The translations under genes and the position numbers were made by a program. 64,000 nt of DNA from positions 1 to 64,000 of the forward strand of contig NW_003546438.1 of NCBI RefSeq assembly GCF_000090795.2, given 5' to 3'. The DNA comes from Amphimedon queenslandica. Its lineage: Eukaryota > Porifera > Demospongiae > Haplosclerida > Niphatidae. This document shows, piece after piece, positions 10,825 to 22,799 of the stretch. Position 1 is the stretch's first letter. Every line of letters starts with the position of its first letter. The notes beneath the pieces were generated by a model. It was not told the DNA's origin. It saw nothing but the letters and a program-made list of their open reading frames with translations, and searched no databases.

Positions 10825-13800
10825 CTTTTGCTACTATGCCTTTCTGTATATCTATTTTGATGAGTTTTATGTTGTTTATTTTCATGCTGACGAAACAGTA
10901 TCAGTGGTGAAAAAGAAGGCAATTGTAGAGCAAGAATGTGGAGACTATTGTCAAGTGAAGGTAAAAAAGCAGTTCTTCACAGGCAGAGTACTATCCTATT
11001 GTTACTTTTGTGTACTGACTTAAAACATATGGTATGTATAATTCAGAGTGCAAAATAATAATTTAAAAGTGGTCAGACAGGATGACTTATCATATGCCAC
11101 TTTGAGTGGCTATCACGATAAAATGGTTGGAGATACAAAAAACATTTAATTGTATTAATTCTTTCTATTATTATTGCTATTATAAATTATTATTTATGAA
11201 TGTCCAAAAAAATTATAATAAAAATAATTTTTATCATTGTTTTATGAAAGAAATTAATGAGTCCTTCATCCAAGTGTCCCATTCATTGAAAAGGCATGTT
11301 GAAGTATCAGAATTTGCTTCATCATTTTCACTTTCAGATGACAAACTACATGTGGTAGTTCCTCAGTACTACTAGTAGGAGTGCTAGATGTTGTTGGTAA
11401 TGGTTGAGAGCATCTCTTCTTTTCATGTCTTCCTCTTTCACTGGTTTGGCCTCCTGAAGAGTATTCATTTAATGGAGTTTGATCTGATGTGAAAACAAGT
11501 AGGTCATTGAGAGGTCCATTTGAGAGTAGAGTTCTTTTCTCACTTTTGATTAAATTAACTTAAGAAAAAACACTTTCAAGCTTGCCATTTGATGCTGGTA
11601 AGGAAAATAGAATCTTGACTAGTATAAAGATATTGCACCACTCACCAGCACTAGGGAATGAAAAATTCTCCACCAGACTGCTTTATAATCGAGAGTTGAG
11701 AGGGAAATAAATTGGATAGCATAGTAAAGTACAGCATGAAACTCGTAAGCAAGTTTTCCAACATCAGCTGCAGTTGCTTTGAAAGGGATAGCAAATCTCT
11801 CATTCAATCATGTAATAGCTTCCATTGAATCATTTTCCTCCACTGCCTTCTCCCACCATTGAGTTCCAAGCACAATAACGATATCTCTCATTAGCTCAAG
11901 ATCTGACCATGCCAAGCGTAAATGAATGCATTCAATCACCTTAGTACAGTACTCTTTACGATGATTCTGAAAGTATCTTAATCCTCCAGGATATTTCTTC
12001 AACTCTTGACACTGATAAACCATCTCTTCAATTTCTCCTTCACAGCTAATATTTTTGGTAGTTGCAGCAAATGTTGGCTATTCTCCAGAATTTTAGAACT
12101 CAGCCTGTCAGTTTCTTTAATTGTTTTTCAAAGACTAGTGATAGGTCCCAAAGTATCAACCTTTCACTTTGCATCACCTTTTAAATATTGAGCAAGGCAT
12201 GAGAATATCTACAAATACAGCACAACCAATGACGTATTTGCCTTTCGTCTATTTATTATAATATGCCTTCAGTTTCGCACGGTCACTGCTTTTAACAGAT
12301 GCATCCTCAGAAAGTGCTTCTAGGTGGTTAGTATATGCACCGTACTTAGACCAAACACGTTTTAATGCTGCAACCTTGTCACTGACCCAACTTAAACCAC
12401 TAGCTCTAATAGGCTTAACACCATCTTGGAACTAACGACACTTTTTCAGATCACTGAAAATATCATGGAGTTCTCGACACTTCTTTGAAGATTTCTCGTA
12501 CAAGTAGTAAAATCCCAGAAGCATTTCATCAATTAAATCAAATGCTGTGCCTTTAAAAGCATCTTTTATTGCTAACTCAATTCTGTGACCAATACACCAT
12601 GTCCAAAAAATCCAGGGCAGTTTTTCTTTGACAATTCCTTTAAGACCACCACTTTCAATGTTTGCTGATGCACCATCTGTTGCTACCTCCACCAATTTAT
12701 AGCAGTTAGTATCATCAATGCCCTGAATACCGAGACTTTGTAGAGAACCTTCTATTACTTTCAAGAGACCAACCCCAGACACAAAATCAGGCTGAAAAAC
12801 TTTTAAGAAACTCATTTTCGAGTGTATACACTCATCCTTACAATTAATATCTCACCACGCAATTAGCATAGCTCATTGTCACAATTACCCTTATCCGTAC
12901 ACCCATCTAGCAAAAATGAAAAGAAATCTGCTTTACCAAGGGCATCTGTGAGCTCATGACATTTTGCTTCTCCAATGTAATGAACAAAGGTTCTACTTCA
13001 TTAGTATATGTTGTTCTAATGTCAACTCCATGTTTGGTCTCAAGCTCACGCAACTTAGGATATTTCTTAAATGAATGTTTCTCAGTGGCAATAAAATAAG
13101 CTATATCAAATTTGTTTCTCAGTCTTGTTTTCTCTTGTTCTGGAAGTGCTTCAAGAGCTTTTGCTATGTGTGCATTAGATGCAGGACTCTATCATTGGAT
13201 CTCAGCTTGCTCCTTCTTTAAAAGAGACATGGCAAGTTTGTGTTGAGCAGTATGGACGTAGTCTTTGAGGTTGGAAGTACAAAGCAAATCAGTTTCATTG
13301 ATCCACTTCTCACTGAAGGTTTTCCTCCCTTTTATCTTGTCTTGATACTTAAAACAGATACTGCAGCTAAGTTTGGTCACCACTCTCTTCCCGCTGTCAA
13401 ACTGTGAATGACAATTTAACCAATAAATGTCTGCAGCTCACAATCATAATCTTGCTTCCATTTTGTAAAAGTATCATAAGTAACGCGTCGTTTTTAGCAT
13501 CTGAATCTAATGATAAAGATGAAGAGATTGCTCTTTTCATAGCCAAGAGTATAACAGACCAATGAATAATTAGATTAAAGTAAACTAGGGTGTCTGGCTG
13601 TTATGGCTGTTCACGTGCTTTTTCTTCTGGTCACTATCAGGAAACGCCCGGAAATTGGCCAGTGTCCGCTAGTAATTTTGCACTCTGTATCTGCATTAAT
13701 TTTTTGGTATGATTAATAGGATGTAAAAATTATGTAGTTAGTTTAGAAGAGCAATTTCTCGCTGGAGTTTATACTCCTGACTCTCTACCTCCAGTATCAT

Positions 13801-15483
13801 CTAATGAGAAAACTGAAGATAAAGTGGTATTGACTAGAACTCTAACTAGTCTAAGTACAAGTATTTATTGAACAGCACTCCTGTTAATAAAGTGAATAAA
13901 AACAAAAGTAATGCTAGTGTTTAACATTTTTTTATTTTAGTAAAGTCAAAGAAGAGGAAAAGTGTGGGGAGTACTGTTACAATAAAGGAAGAAACAGAAA
14001 AGGAAGCAAAAACGAAGAAACGTATATATGCATTCATCATTTATTTGTGAGTGTGCAATAACAACGATTGCTTTCACCCCATAGTTACAGAGAAACAGTC
14101 TAATTACTATTCTGGCAGTAAGTATTGATAGTGATCAACCCCATAAGAAATCTTTAGGTGCTGATATAAACACATCTACCGGCACTAAAACCAGTCTAGT
14201 TACAGCTGCAAACAATTTGTGTTTAGAAGAATAGCTGATGGTAATTGAAAAAAGAATAAATAAATGATAAGGTGATAACATAAAATCAAAAGCTAAATAA
14301 AAATTTATAATCTGGAGAGAATTTCAATTGAGATAAGGAGGTATTGTACTTGGGAGAGACTTATAAAGTCTAATATTGTACTTGGGAGAGACTTATAAAG
14401 TCCAATATTAAATGGAAGGAAGAAGAGGCAATAGGAGGAGGTGCGACAGAATGGAATAAAATTATAGGGGTAATAGTGACAGAGAGACACAAGTGGAGGA
14501 GGAGGGTGTGAAATATGGGGAAGGGTTGATTACAAATAAAATAAATCTTTTGAAGAGTCAGATACGGTGCTTCCCAGTCAAATAGCGTTTTAATCTTCGG
14601 AGTCAGATATTTCCCCACAACCGTCACCTATTCCTGCATTGTCATAAGATAATGATATCCATGTACAGCACTCAAAATCGGGTCATGATGGTAAGTTATA
14701 AGTAATTTCTTACTTACATTTATTTTTTAATATTAACAGATTTTAATGAAATTGTGGCTTCATTGAACACTCGTATAAACAAACGGAAAGCTGAAGTTAT
14801 CACATTAACTAACAATTACAATACACTGCTTGGTTATGTTGAAAGTTAAATACTTGGCATTATTTTGATAATGTGACAATTCTTTAGTCTTCTTATAGAA
14901 TTCGATTCACCCACTTCAATCATTACTGTCCACATTTACAGAGATGTTACCAATGCAACAGCGGGCTCTACCAGTACCACTACCAGTGTCACAAGTACCA
15001 GCTAATATATCATCACTTGCTACTACAACAGTTGTCTCTACATCACCTATACCAGTCTCTTCATCATCAAAGCCAGCAAGTGCAGTTTCAGACAGTGCAG
15101 CATCACATTCTGGTGCAACTAAATTTGAGGTAGGGGAGATGCCCCTACTACCAGATGAGGTGCCAAAACTAGTAAGTACCACCTCCAATAATGGAAGACT
15201 AGCAGTGAGACTTGTCATTGAGGCCTACTTTGGCAAGGAGCTTCAGAAGCAGTGTCCAGTATATGGCTTCAACAACAGAGCTGTTTTACTTAAAAAAAGT
15301 GTATTAGCATTGAAGACCAAGCTACTAAACATATTTCCACAGTACCTGACTTCACCAGTAGACTTTGAGCCATTGTGGAACAAGAGTGTGGCAGCCATTA
15401 ACCATTGTGAAGCTGAATGTCATGCCAAGAAAGTTATTGAAATAATTATTGACTATAGCACATATATTGTAGGTACAGATTAA
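10825..15483 (+). CDS. Multi-exon BEN-domain protein gene
   Basis: Probable exons: 10850-11020 (YVVYFHADETVSVVKKK and GDYCQVKVKKQFFTGRVL); about 13745-13870 (LEEQFLAGVYTPDSLPP); 13940-14018 (SKKRKSVGSTVTIKEE, Lys/Glu rich, acceptor TTTTATTTTAG); about 14087-14120; 14597-14698 (SESDISPQPSPIPALS); 14741-14846 (helical, FNEIVASLNTRINKRK, ending before a donor); and about 14888-15480. The last exon is Ser/Thr rich and then carries the BEN fold: LAVRLVIEAYFGKELQKQ, KTKLLNIFPQYL and FEPLWNKSVAAINH. BEN domains mediate DNA binding or protein contacts in chromatin factors. An in-frame stop follows ALS in exon 14597-14698 unless splicing avoids it, so the gene may be inactive. A hAT element occupies the intron between the first two coding exons. 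Exon limits are inferred. Confidence 0.6.
11044..13687 (-). mobile_element. hAT element 2, intronic
   Basis: Ends are CAGAGTGCAAAATAATAA at 11044 and CTAGTAATTTTGCACTCTG at 13687; the first 13 bp are perfect inverted repeats and similarity continues weakly (AAGTGGTCAG against CACTGGCCAA). The CA(G)-start and 2.6-kb size suit a hAT element. I see no convincing 8-bp duplication (GTATAATT against TATCTGCA). It lies in an intron of the plus-strand BEN gene, in opposite orientation. Confidence 0.75.
11390..13470 (-). pseudogene. hAT transposase (zinc finger 862-like type)
   Basis: Reading from 13390 downwards: a cysteine-containing start (LSCSICFKYQDKI, then a CTSNLKDYVHTAQHKLAM stretch), the core with EVATDGASANIESGGLKG and WCIGHRIELAIKDAFKG at 12700-12540, RASGLSWVSDK at 12400, helical segments to 11620, and the dimerisation motif PASNGKLESVFS near 11590-11560. 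The tail is Ser/Thr rich. At least six stops or frame shifts are visible. The D in ATDGAS fits the catalytic position of this clade. Confidence 0.8.
14342..14408. repeat. Exact 32-bp tandem duplication
   Basis: TATTGTACTTGGGAGAGACT occurs at 14342 and again at 14374, with the rest of the unit differing by one base. It lies in an intron of the BEN gene and looks recent. Confidence 0.85.
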
Positions 15484-15744
15484 TTTATTAATAAGATTGA
15501 AACATCAAAATACATATAGGTATGATTTTGAGTCACTGAATGAGTTAACATCTATTTGTAATTATTGTATTTCCTGAGCTGATGAAATCACGTGGGTGTG
15601 GGAAATCTTATTGCTACTATAAAGACTAAGATGATAGGTGAAACTATAACAGTACATTCAATTCATTATTATTATTATTGATAATGAAATAACAAAGCAA
15701 TTATTATTACCATCAAAGGAGAAAGTTAAAGAGGGACAGAAGGA

Positions 15745-16085
15745 ATAATATGTACATTAAAAATAATCCATCAGTATCTAGTGGGTCCTCCATTCATATC
15801 TATAACTTTGGGCATTACTTTTCTCAAGTATCCAATATACTTCCTACATTTACTGACATCTACTATATCTCAAAATTCTACAACAACCAAGATTAGTTCC
15901 TTCTTAGTCTTGGGCTTCACCTTTCTATGTAAATATTTTCTTAAGTTTATGCCGTAAGTTTTCAATGGGGTTCAAATCAGGTGATTCAACAGTTGTCTTC
16001 CATAAATTTCTGTTCCATCCAAGCACAGGCTTTCCTTGAAGTATGTTTCGTGTCGTTATCCACTTTAATTGTACATTACCACACA
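15745..16085 (-). pseudogene. Tc1/mariner transposase C-terminal fragment
   Basis: The minus strand encodes LKWITTRNILQGKPVLGW followed by VESPDLNPIENL, the signature around the third catalytic acidic residue of Tc1/mariner (DDE/D) transposases, then a helical tail and YIGY. Two stops are visible in the tail. The N-terminal helix-turn-helix part is missing, and the Penelope fragment starts just beyond. Confidence 0.75.
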
Positions 16086-16199
16086 TAATATTAATTAAAT
16101 TGGATTTAATTAATATTAAATCCAGAGCTACTCACAAGCAATGCTGACTTGATTACTCACCTTCTACAACTAAATATGACTAACAACCTTTTTTGAATT

Positions 16200-16720
16200 T
16201 GCAGACATAACCTTACAAAAAATGGCACAGCCATGGGAGCGGCGTTTTTGCCCAATGTCACTAATACCTTTATGTCAATATTACATAGAATGTTCTCATC
16301 TTCCACATCAGATAGACCTTTATTCATACAAAGATACATAGATGACATATTTAGGGTGTGGCCCAGGAACAAAGACCTAGATACATTTCTGTCAGAGCCT
16401 AACCACAAATTAAATTTACAAGAACACAATCAGACACAGCAGTAAATTTTCTTGACAACACAATCTACAAAACTTCAAACTTCATATTATTAGGAAAGCT
16501 CAGCACCTACACATACGAAAAGGAAAATAATGTATTTCATTATCTGCATTTCAAATCTAACCACTCACTATCAATATATATGGGCATAATTATTGGAGAA
16601 GCCATGAGATATGTACGTACAAACTTGAAAAAATAAAAGTATAAGGAACAACTTAAACTCGACCAAAGAAAAGTATAAGGAACAACATAGCAAATTCATA
16701 CAATGACTAAAAGAACGTAT
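16200..16720 (+). pseudogene. Penelope-like reverse transcriptase fragment
   Basis: Three frames in order give GTAMGAAFLPNVTNTFM, the catalytic YIDDIF box (about 16335), then NFLDNTIYK, a TYEKENNVFHYLHFKSNH stretch and IGEAMRYVRTN. This is the palm and thumb region of Penelope-like elements, where YIDDIF and the FLDLTIYK-like block are characteristic. The GIY-YIG endonuclease and the N-terminus are absent. Frame shifts and stops (after QTQQ and NLKK) show it is dead. Confidence 0.8.
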
Positions 16721-16949
16721 TTACCATGACAGTTTTATTAAGAGTAAATAATGGGGTGGGAGAGTGTCTAACAGCCCTATAGTGCTGATGAAATGTCCGC
16801 TTACAGTTTCTTAGTATTCTCACGCTTTTTCTTGTGGATTTCTATTAGCACATCAGCAGTAGTGGTCAACACCAAATTTTTGTAAGAGCAAGTTTGTGAA
16901 GGGTTAAGTTATTTAACTTTAAGTTATTCTACATGATCTCAATAGTAAA

Positions 16950-18203
16950 ATGGCTACCTGTGCTCCAACTGCCACTCCTAGCCAATCTTCTGGCTCTCTT
17001 GATGGGTTGTATGAGACTTGCAGTCAACTGAAAGGGTTTGTAGTAAAGAAGTGTTGTTATGAAGAGAATCATTGTCTCATCCTAAGTCGTAGGCAGCTAT
17101 ATAACCATCCACCACTTGGACCAACTTCTCGAGTCAGAATTCTTAAAAAGGAGAATTAGGAGTATCTTGTTTAGGTACTTCTTAGGGATGTTGAAAGTGG
17201 CAGTTTGAGTCCAGAACATACCAATGAGCAGCTATCACAATTATGCGAAAAGTACGTTAATGCCTCTAAAATGTTCAAGTTCTGTCCTGGAATTGACATA
17301 ATTGAAAATGAGGAAACATGACAGCTTATTCGTTTTGACATAGTGTTCAAAAGACTCATTCACCATTTTTGCTTATTGACTCTGTTAATTGTCTACTTTG
17401 GCATAAGTTAGGTGAAACATTGTCTAATGGCAGAAGGGAAGCAGATGCGGTGATTTGTCAGCCTTGTTCATGCTTAAAATGTGACCTTACTCATCAGAGA
17501 AAGAGGACTTTGGAAAAGAGTCTATCACAGAGGATTCAGAGTGTTTTCTCCCACGCCAGGTTAAGTTACATGTTGTAATCATGTCAACAGAAATGTAAGG
17601 AAAATCAACATAAGGAAAGGAAAGTCAAGAAAAAGAAACTTGATCGTTATGAAGGGACAGAGGTACCATTACATGATGAACAGAATGCTGAAATGCAGTC
17701 TATTATGGCAACAATTAAATCTGGTTATCAAAAGGAAATAAAAGAAATAATCCTTGAATGTGAACAAAGCTTTGTATTGAATGCCATTATAATTATTGTT
17801 CTATAGGTGAAAAACATTGTGTGGGACATAAACTGAGGAATATTTGGCATGGTGATAGACGAAATAGGGATAATGAATACAAGAAAGCTAACTAATTAAT
17901 CGTGAGACAATCTATAAATGAACTGTTATTTCATACATAACATGAACAGGAAAAAGAAGTAACAGATGAAGCAGTGTTACAATAAGAATGGGTTAGGAAA
18001 TGTCTTTTTGTATATTATGTTAATTCATGTACATATAGCTCTAGCTGTTCATGTTTGTTGCCCTTCAGCTGATGAGGTTTAAAAATCATTTTAAGTTATT
18101 GTTAACATCTTGTTCCACACTTCAAGCATATACTGGAGCATTTCTCCATGAACCAGGAGTTGCAAAAGTTTGCATTGATGATCAAGTCACCAAGTTTGTA
18201 ATA
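16950..18203 (+). pseudogene. P-element-like transposase relative, N-terminal part
   Basis: Starting at a plausible ATG (16950) the frames read GLYETCSQLKGFVVKK, LSRRQLYNHPPLGPTSRV, then KYVNASKMFKFCPGI, LLWHKLGETLSNGRREAD with a zinc-finger-like ICQPCSCLKCDLTHQRKRT, and near 18120 YTGAFLHEPGVAKVCIDD. I know this order from sponge and cnidarian repeat proteins whose later part resembles P-element/THAP9 transposases. The later part is not present: the gene stops where the TIR element starts at 18204. There are many stops and frame shifts. The superfamily assignment is tentative. Confidence 0.5.
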
Positions 18204-18379
18204 TGTGACCATAATTGACAAAAGGGCCTTTGTGGCTCATTATTAAATTTATCAGTATAGTGACAATAAGTCAACTCTTGTGTTGGTCGAATAATAAATT
18301 TATCCTCCAAGTGATTATAGAGACCATAAGCTATCATTTGATGCCAAAGATGCTGCTATACTCCTTGCAGTTCTTGAAA

Positions 18380-18605
18380 AAGAAGCTACCAGATCCTCCA
18401 AACATTGCTGTGCACAGAGCGCATCAAACGGGCCAACACACAAAGGTACACGGGGCATCATGGCAACGATTGGTATCCTAGCAACTTACCATGGTTACAA
18501 GGAACTATAAACAATCCCTATATCTGTACAAGTATGGAAAAAGCTAGGCAAACTGACCTTGTACTACACAAGGAGCAAGGTAGAAAGGCTAACACTACAA
18601 GCTAG
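18380..18605 (+). pseudogene. Coding-like fragment, perhaps LINE ORF1
   Basis: Frames contain LPDPPNIAVHRAHQTG, faintly like the R-AHR motif of L1-type ORF1 proteins, then GTRGIMATIGILATYHGYKE in another frame. Evidence is weak, and the frames are interrupted. Confidence 0.25.
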
Positions 18606-18849
18606 AGATGCCACAAGACTACTTTGATAATCAGCAGTAAGTAATCAAGCAAGAAACACACAGAATAAAAAAACTTAATTGACACCCAGTCAGAAACAAT
18701 ATTAACCACTTCAGACTACAATACTGTGCACTTTAACTACTTTATACAATACCACATAAATACTACAAGCAATACAGTATCATAATTATCATTATTAATA
18801 ATAAAAATCAATAGAAATTGTCATGGAAAATAACAATGATTGGAACAAC

Positions 18850-19045
18850 AGTAATGAGATGACCAAGATATAGCTGGGTTGAGAGGAGACCTAGGTGAGA
18901 CTGAGTTAAGCCAAGACCCAGACAGTAGTGGAATAAGTGAAGCTTTAGACACGATTGGTTTTGACCAACCTGAAAATGGAGGCAAGACGTCTTGAGGAAC
19001 CTGTGGAGGACTATGAGGTACCTGTAGAGGTAAAGAGAGAGTGAT
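18850..19045 (+). pseudogene. Acidic coding-like fragment
   Basis: The plus strand reads GLRGDLGETELSQDPDSSG and, after a stop, in another frame MEARRLEEPVEDYEVPVEV. Codon-like regularity suggests former coding sequence; family unknown. Confidence 0.25.
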
Positions 19046-19500
19046 TAACTTAAAGGAAAAGAGGAAGACTCGCTCTCTCCTTCACTCACTTGAATAAAGA
19101 GTCTCACTCACAGTTCGGGTGAGTTATATGTACAATACACATTAATGTACCATCCTTCTTATACAGCATAACAAATACAAACACCCATGATACTCTCTCA
19201 CATGTCTTCGTCACTTACTCACATGTCTTCATCACTCACACACATCTGCGTCACTCACTCAGTCATGGCAAGTTACATGTACTACAATACTCATTATTAC
19301 ACCGTCCCTCCTATACAGTATAATAAATAAAATTTCACTTTGTCTCAAACGTAATTTTCAACATTTCTTAGACTGTATTGTATTGCTTTACCTTTGTTTC
19401 ACTTTAAGTCCTTGAATTGAGATCCTTTCACTGAAGTGGAAAAGATAATAATAACACCTACACACATTATTGTTTATTTATGATAAATATTTATTTATAA

Positions 19501-19815
19501 GATTCTATAAGCTTACTACTGTCTTTAAACTTACTACAGAGTGTCTAGAGTCTCGACGGAGTTGCTAGAACTAACACAGGGTTTATAGAGCTAACACAAG
19601 GTCGCTCTAGGTAACACAGAGTTGTTCGATCAAATCCTGGGTTGCTCGAACAAACATCGAATCTCTAAAGCTAAGCAAGAGTTGCTTGAGCTATAACAGG
19701 ATCCTTAGAGCTGACTCTGAGGCTCCCAAGCAAGCACAGTCACTCGAGCTAACAGAGTTGCTGGAGCTAACCGTGAGTCGCTTGAGCAAACAAAGAGTTG
19801 CTCGACGTCTCAGGC
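19501..19815. repeat. 20-bp minisatellite (about 16 units)
   Basis: Units follow a consensus near GTTGCTCGAGCTAACACAGA with a strict 20-bp period from 19501 to about 19740; for example GTTGCTAGAACTAACACAGG (19561), GTCGCTCTAGGTAACACAGA (19601) and GTTGCTTGAGCTATAACAGG (19681). Near 19741 a unit loses about 3 bp and the phase shifts. Units differ by up to a third of their positions, so the array is old. Confidence 0.9.
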
Positions 19816-20160
19816 TTTACTAATGTAATTACAAACCTTACAATACAACTAATACTTACCATTTTTGTGTTTCCAGCTTGAGTAAGAGCAGTAACATCGA
19901 ACAGAAGCCTTCACCAAGCAGAAGAAGGCCATTTTCCTTTCCTGTGACATGGAAGAATATGGATACTTGTAATAAAATTTTTAAAGCGCTTTTTCTCTAC
20001 AAAATGAATTGGGCTGCTGCTACTACCTCTACCTCTTTGAGGGCAGACTGGTGTCAGACCTTCACAAATTGGACGAGCAAAGCTTGCTTTACAACTCGGT
20101 ACATTAATCTCTAAATTGATTTTTTGCACCATAAGGGCCCTTTTGTCAATCAAAGTCACA

Positions 20161-21237
20161 TGTGGCTTCGTTTGAGAAAATGGACCTTGACACAAACAAG
20201 CGTAACAGTCTAAAAAATATTCCTATAATTGATTTAACACTATGCAAGTACAGGTTGATTTCTATTAAGCCTTATAAAGGCTCTCTCTACCTTCTGATGC
20301 TTGTACAGAAGTCTTTACACAGTATCTTTATGTTCTCTTGCTGTTAGAAAGCTCATAACTTTGTCCATGTGTAAGCCTCCATTTTGTTTGCCGTGGCCAC
20401 ACTCATTACGTAAATGAGCGTGGGCGGGTGGTTTCTAAGGCTTATGAATTTTGTTATTTCTCCAATACAATATGTATTGAAGAAATGTAAGTGTGGACAC
20501 AAATATATAAACATCGCACGTGGGTAAAATCAGTTATAGGAATGACCTGGGGGCAATCCCCCCAGGTTTTTAAAAAATTGGAAAATTATATTATTATATC
20601 AAAAAATTGCTCTTACAATTCTCTATCAATTGGTGCTTGTTGCGCGTCTATGCGGCTTACCCATCTTAAGTTATAAACCTTTGTAGATTATTGTTTCAAG
20701 TAAGAAGAGGAGAAATTGCTGTAAAATAAATTTTTAATGTTTCCATTTACTTTCCGTCTTACAGATGACATCACATGACTGATCACATGACCGTACATGT
20801 TGAAAATGGAGAAGTTGATTGATGGTGTTGCTACTTAAAAATCATTGTTTAGGATAAAGACGAAGGTAAGCTTCACTGTCAGTGTGATTGTTAGTGGCAG
20901 GAGGGTTCTTATTTTGTAGGCGCTCAATAAAAATGTGTAGTGCATTGAGCGCTTGAGATTTATGTTGTAGTTTGACTCGTTCTCTCTTGTAGCCATGAAG
21001 CCAAATAGGGAAAAAGCCAGTGACCATTCCAGCTATGGTGTGCATTCCCTGTTAGGCGCTCTGAGAACAAAGGTAGACTATTAAGCGCTTACAAACAGAC
21101 TATGTTTTCCTTCTATTTCTACTTGTTAGGATAGGTGCCACCAACCTAGAAAAACAAAGACAAAATATTTCAAACTGTTTCTTAAATTCATTCTGAAAAG
21201 GTTATAGTCGTAGAATGAAGAGAATAAGGAGAAGGAC
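20161..21237. other. Intergenic DNA between elements
   Basis: No coding signal is recognised. A 67-codon minus-strand frame at 20842-21045 and others resemble nothing I know. The left end of the Harbinger element should be in this stretch, but I cannot place it. Confidence 0.45.
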
Positions 21238-22420
21238 TTGGATATGTATATCATTAAGTATAGAACCACTCTGGGAGAGTATCATTCTCTTATTCAAGAA
21301 ATGAGGTTTGTTGACAATGAGAGTTTTTACTGGTATTTTCATATGACCCCTATGACTTTTGAAGGCTTACTACGTAGAGTTGGGCCCAACAACAACTCAA
21401 CTGAGGGATCCCATATGTCCAGGGGAAAGATTAGCAGTGACAATACGTTACCTTGTAACTGGGGATTCAATGCCGACAATCACTTTTAGCTACCGCTGAG
21501 GGCATTCCACTGTCAGTCTTATTATTGATGACACATGCCAAGCTTTGTGGGATGTTCTTTTTGGGGAATATTAAAGCCTCCTGGCAGCAATGAGGAATGG
21601 AAGAGAATTAGTGATGGATTTTGTCAGGCTTGGAATTTGCCACATTGTATTGGAGCCATTAACGGTAAACATGTATTAATGCAGGCTCCTATTAGTAGAT
21701 CAAAATATTACAATTATAAAGGGACACACAGCATTGTTTTACTAGCGGTTTGCGACTATACTTTTGCTTTACATTACTTGATATAGGGAACTATGTGAGG
21801 CAAAGTGATGGCGGAGTTTTTAGCAATTCATAACTTGGTCAAGCAATGCAGAGCAATACATTGTCTATTCCTGAGCCTGATGCTTTCTCTGATCTGTGTA
21901 CACATATACCACACTTTTTTGTTGCTGATTGTGCATTCCCATTGACGACATACATTTTGAAACCTTATATTGGGTCATATTTACCAGAGAATTAACAAAT
22001 TTTTAATGATCGGCTTTCAGTGGCACACCATGTGATTGAGAATGCATTTGGTATCTTGGCCACAAAGTTTAGGATTTTTCATAGACCTATAATAGCAAAG
22101 GTAGAGAAGTAACAAGGAGAACTCAGGCAGCCTGTGTTTTACACAATTATTTAAAAATTTTAGAAATGTTTTGCCCTGTTTCTGCCAGACTTTATGTCCC
22201 CCTGGATTTGTTGATTGAGAGGATAGTCAGGCAATTGTAATTTTTTGAGACTGGAGACGAAATGGAATTCAACTTCATCCCATTAATGGCTCATTTTGTA
22301 GTAATACATACTCAAAATCAGCTAAGGAAGTTTGAGAATACATGACCCCTTATGTTAATTCTATTGGTGCTGTACCTTGGCAAAGGACCACAGCCATTCT
22401 ACTTAATAACAGTATAACAA
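21238..22420 (+). pseudogene. PIF/Harbinger transposase (element 1)
   Basis: The plus strand encodes an N-terminal region (REYHSL-like start, FYWYFHMTPMTFEGLL), then the DDE_Tnp_4 core: LPHCIGAINGKHVLMQAP with the first catalytic D replaced by N in the usual GAIDGKH, then YNYKGTHSIVLLAVCDYTF with the second D. The later FVADCAFPL- and N-rich RIFHRPI-type blocks are traceable at 21910-22090 in shifted frames. C-terminal GAVPWQRTTAILL ends near 22400. There are several stops. Harbinger transposases need an accessory Myb/SANT protein, whose remnant follows on the opposite strand. Confidence 0.85.
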
Positions 22421-22454
22421 TCGATAAATTTCAATGTTATTGTAAAAATTATGT

Positions 22455-22775
22455 ACAAGCTAGTAACTAACATGTCATTTATTGATAATAATATTGTAAT
22501 CTTGTGCAGGTGGTGGAGATGCATACACTTCCACATTTGGCTGTTGTGGTAATTGCTGAAACTCTATATCATACATTAATTTTTGTATTTTAATTTTTGC
22601 AAAAGGCTTTTGTCGTCCATTAATTCATCATAGAGTCAATGCAACTGTTTTACCAAAAGCGAAATCTTCATCAGTAGAAATCATGGCATCTGATGTTTTC
22701 TTTAACTGTGACAGTATTTCCATCTCTACTGGGTCTGATTCAATTCGTCCCTTTTTTGCCTTATTTGTCTTTAAT
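22455..22775 (-). pseudogene. Harbinger accessory (Myb/SANT-like) protein tail
   Basis: The minus strand reads DPVEMEILSQLKKTSDAM, STDEDFAFGKTVALTL, a stop, then INGRQKPFAKIKIQKLMYDI and EFQQLPQQPNVEVYASPPP. The FG..VA..L-R-R..AK..IQ..L pattern is the conserved C-terminal tail of the second protein of Harbinger elements. It converges on the transposase gene, as usual. The DNA-binding N-terminal part is missing, replaced by the ISL2EU element. Confidence 0.7.
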
Positions 22776-22799
22776 GTTATCCTACATGAAATTTAGATA

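Larger units (their letters stand above)
18204..20160. mobile_element. TIR-bounded 1.96-kb element
   Basis: It starts TGTGACCATAATTGACAAAA and ends with the complement of TGTGACTTTGATTGACAAAA; beyond this both arms continue GGGCC and CTTATGG/TTTGTGG-like words, giving about 35-40 bp of inverted repeat. The same end is present on a 234-bp element at 32050-32283. Inside are short coding-like pieces, low-complexity CACTCA-rich sequence and a 20-bp minisatellite. No transposase is recognised. No target duplication is evident. Confidence 0.6.

Noticed and set aside
11036-13695. Target-site duplication for hAT element 2
   Set aside because: GTATAATT and TATCTGCA do not match; only the first four bases agree after a one-base shift, so none is claimed.
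18380-18605. Firm call of a LINE ORF1
   Set aside because: Only a single R-AHR-like motif in a short frame; kept as a low-confidence feature only.
19501-19815. A CRISPR-like array because of the regular 20-bp period
   Set aside because: There are no unique spacers; units follow each other directly, so it is a minisatellite, and the setting is animal DNA.
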